NCBI RefSeq assembly: GCF_900115185.1
Contig: NZ_FOVN01000001.1
Span: 868,001 to 932,000, forward strand
From: Algorimicrobium echini
GTDB taxonomy: Bacteria > Bacteroidota > Bacteroidia > Flavobacteriales > Flavobacteriaceae
Direction of reading: 5' to 3'
DNA length: 64,000 nucleotides
Position 1 is the stretch's first letter, and every line of letters begins with the position of its first letter. Both the position numbers and the translations under genes were made by a program. Shown piece by piece: positions 62,841-64,000 of this stretch. The notes below the pieces were generated by a model. The model searched no databases. It was not told the origin of the DNA and was given only the letters and a program-made list of their open reading frames with translations.

Positions 62841-63898
62841 TGACGTAGTAACGTGAAACTATGATTTTCTCCTCGGTACTGGTTGTATAAAAGTATGGTT
62901 TTATATTGAGAAGATACAATATTATTCATTTGAAATGCTTTTGGAGCAGATTGCGTTTTTAGAATATTTGTGGCCAAAAGTACGCCAAAAGAAGAAGCCG
63001 TATTAAATTCGCCTATCCAAGGTTTGTAAACAAATTGTTGGACGTTTTGAAAGTCGGTTGTTGCTAAATGATTATAAAAAGTATCAAATTCAACATCACC
63101 ATTATTGCCTAATATAAGGGCGTCAATTTCGGAAGGGTGTAAGTTGTTTGCTAGTAAAAATTCGCGCGCTTTTTCGGCTACTGACTGTATCGGTAACGTA
63201 TTAAACGTTTGTAAATCTGCAACAATGGCTAAAGAGGAATCTTGCTTTTTATTTGAAAGGACAAAAAAGTTAGCACCTTCACCATAAATGGCGCCTTTAG
63301 TATTAGAGTTTAACACCTTTGAACTTTCTACGGGTGTTTCTTTAATGTGATGGATTGCTTTATTGAGTAAAATAGTATGAGCAGCCAATTCATCAACACC
63401 ACCAATTAAAATGTTTGTAGCTTCATCTAATTCTAATTGCATTTTGGCATCTAACAGAGCAGACTCAAACGAATTACTCCCATGAACGTAAGTAAAATTA
63501 TAGCCTTTACACTGAATTTCCAGTGCAATTTGTCCGCCAACTGTATTATGTGTCGATTGAATAAATGGCGTTGGTGTTAAGTATTCTTCATTATTATCAA
63601 TTATAGCACTTAAAAATTTTTCAGAGTCGTGTAAACAACCCATTCCAGTTCCTGTTATAATGGCATCCACGGTTTCCAAATTTGCTTTTTGTAGCGCTAT
63701 TTTGGAAGCTACGATACTCATTTTAATACCTTTTGCCATACGTCTTGCGGCAGCTGGAGGAATAAAATCTTTATAGTTAGGATTTAAGGCAGGAATAGTC
63801 GTGTCATTATAAGAAATGATTTCTTTTAGAAAATCCGCATCATCCGTCGTATTTTGGGAAGAAACAGAACCAACACTATTTATATAGACGTTTTTCAT
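62834..63898 (-). CDS. Ketosynthase-fold protein lacking the catalytic residues (chain-length-factor-like)
   Basis: A 354-residue protein with the beta-ketoacyl synthase fold. The nucleophile position reads YVHGSNSFESA (Ser where Cys is expected), the first His region reads ILGNNGDVEFDTFY (Asn), and the second reads YKPWIGEFNTASSFG (Glu). None of the Cys-His-His triad is kept, so it probably cannot condense acyl chains itself. In aryl-polyene clusters such proteins pair with an active ketosynthase, here the partial gene upstream whose stop overlaps its ATG. Confidence 0.85.
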   Translation of the reverse strand: MKNVYINSVGSVSSQNTTDDADFLKEIISYNDTTIPALNPNYKDFIPPAAARRMAKGIKMSIVASKIALQKANLETVDAIITGTGMGCLHDSEKFLSAIIDNNEEYLTPTPFIQSTHNTVGGQIALEIQCKGYNFTYVHGSNSFESALLDAKMQLELDEATNILIGGVDELAAHTILLNKAIHHIKETPVESSKVLNSNTKGAIYGEGANFFVLSNKKQDSSLAIVADLQTFNTLPIQSVAEKAREFLLANNLHPSEIDALILGNNGDVEFDTFYNHLATTDFQNVQQFVYKPWIGEFNTASSFGVLLATNILKTQSAPKAFQMNNIVSSQYKTILLYNQYRGENHSFTLLRQC

Positions 63899-64000
63899 TT
63901 GGCTTCTTTAGAAAATATAATGGTTGAACAATTTCCTCCAAAACCAAAAGAATTAGACATAACTGTTTTTAAAGGTTTTTCTTTAAGAGATATTTCAGGT
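63895..64000 (-). CDS. FabF-type ketosynthase, C-terminal end only
   Basis: Only the last ~34 codons are inside the window. They read VMSNSFGFGGNCSTIIFSKEAK, the C-terminal signature of active beta-ketoacyl-ACP synthases (NSFGFGGxN). The stop TGA overlaps the ATG of the dead ketosynthase (ATGA-type), as expected for a ketosynthase/chain-length-factor pair. The rest lies beyond 64000. Confidence 0.8.
   Translation of the reverse strand, partial: PEISLKEKPLKTVMSNSFGFGGNCSTIIFSKEAK

Overview
The window looks like chromosomal DNA from a member of the Flavobacteriaceae (Bacteroidota). The evidence is low GC, absence of consistent Shine-Dalgarno sequences, several Bacteroidota-type -7 boxes (TAnnTTTG), a complete Bat (aerotolerance) operon, a HmuY/TonB-dependent receptor pair, DUF6090 and DUF2490 proteins, and the start of a flexirubin/aryl-polyene-type pigment cluster. 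No rRNA, tRNA, CRISPR array, insertion sequence or prophage was seen.

Layout. 0.2-3.1 kb: an AlbA_2-domain protein, an SDR oxidoreductase and an aldo/keto reductase (all minus). 3.3-12.6 kb: moxR, a DUF58 protein, a BatD-like membrane protein, batA, batB, batC, batD and batE, one plus-strand unit for cell-envelope or stress function. 13.0-19.3 kb: two SulP anion transporters, each with a beta-carbonic anhydrase, plus a stress protein and a DUF2490 barrel; probably a bicarbonate-uptake unit, closed by a strong terminator. 19.4-27.9 kb: a haem/iron island, with HmuY-like lipoprotein and TonB-dependent receptor on minus and, divergently, DUF6607, ankyrin, DUF2271 and a PepSY-flavodoxin-reductase fusion. 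A 25-bp palindrome sits at the receptor promoter. 27.9-29.9 kb: cvpA, a small conserved protein and pheS. 30.0-36.7 kb: a GbsR/MarR-type regulator with a perfect operator in front, then a full RND efflux pump and a fourth small gene.

36.7-48.4 kb is the accessory part. It holds a DUF6090 protein followed by an attC-like imperfect palindrome, orphan lipoproteins, a CDP-alcohol phosphatidyltransferase, a six-cysteine small protein, an O-acyltransferase, gpsA, a lipoprotein behind a sigma-54-like promoter, a BON-LysM protein and a CPBP protease. The CPBP gene lies beside a decayed lipoprotein gene (ATA in place of the start codon plus an in-frame TAA). Two paralogous two-TM proteins flank another lipoprotein.

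48.4-64 kb (all minus) is one end of a flexirubin/aryl-polyene cluster with overlapping genes. Reading in the direction of transcription, it has a truncated FabF-type ketosynthase, a ketosynthase-fold protein lacking the catalytic residues, a polysaccharide deacetylase, LolA, a lipoprotein, two tandem beta-barrels and a FabZ-like dehydratase. Two unknown secreted proteins, a GT2-DUF2062 fusion, an MMPL transporter fused to an acyltransferase and a degenerate methyltransferase-like tail, a phytoene-desaturase-like oxidoreductase, a C45-type hydrolase and an AMP ligase follow. A broken antitoxin gene is stranded between the last two. The polyene would be built on ACP, attached or exported through the MMPL/LolA machinery and finished by the ligase, acyltransferase and oxidoreductase.

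I did not find a system I would call wholly new. The best candidates for follow-up are the decayed lipoprotein/CPBP locus, the attC-like element, the triple-domain MMPL fusion, the dead ketosynthase and the palindromic operators.
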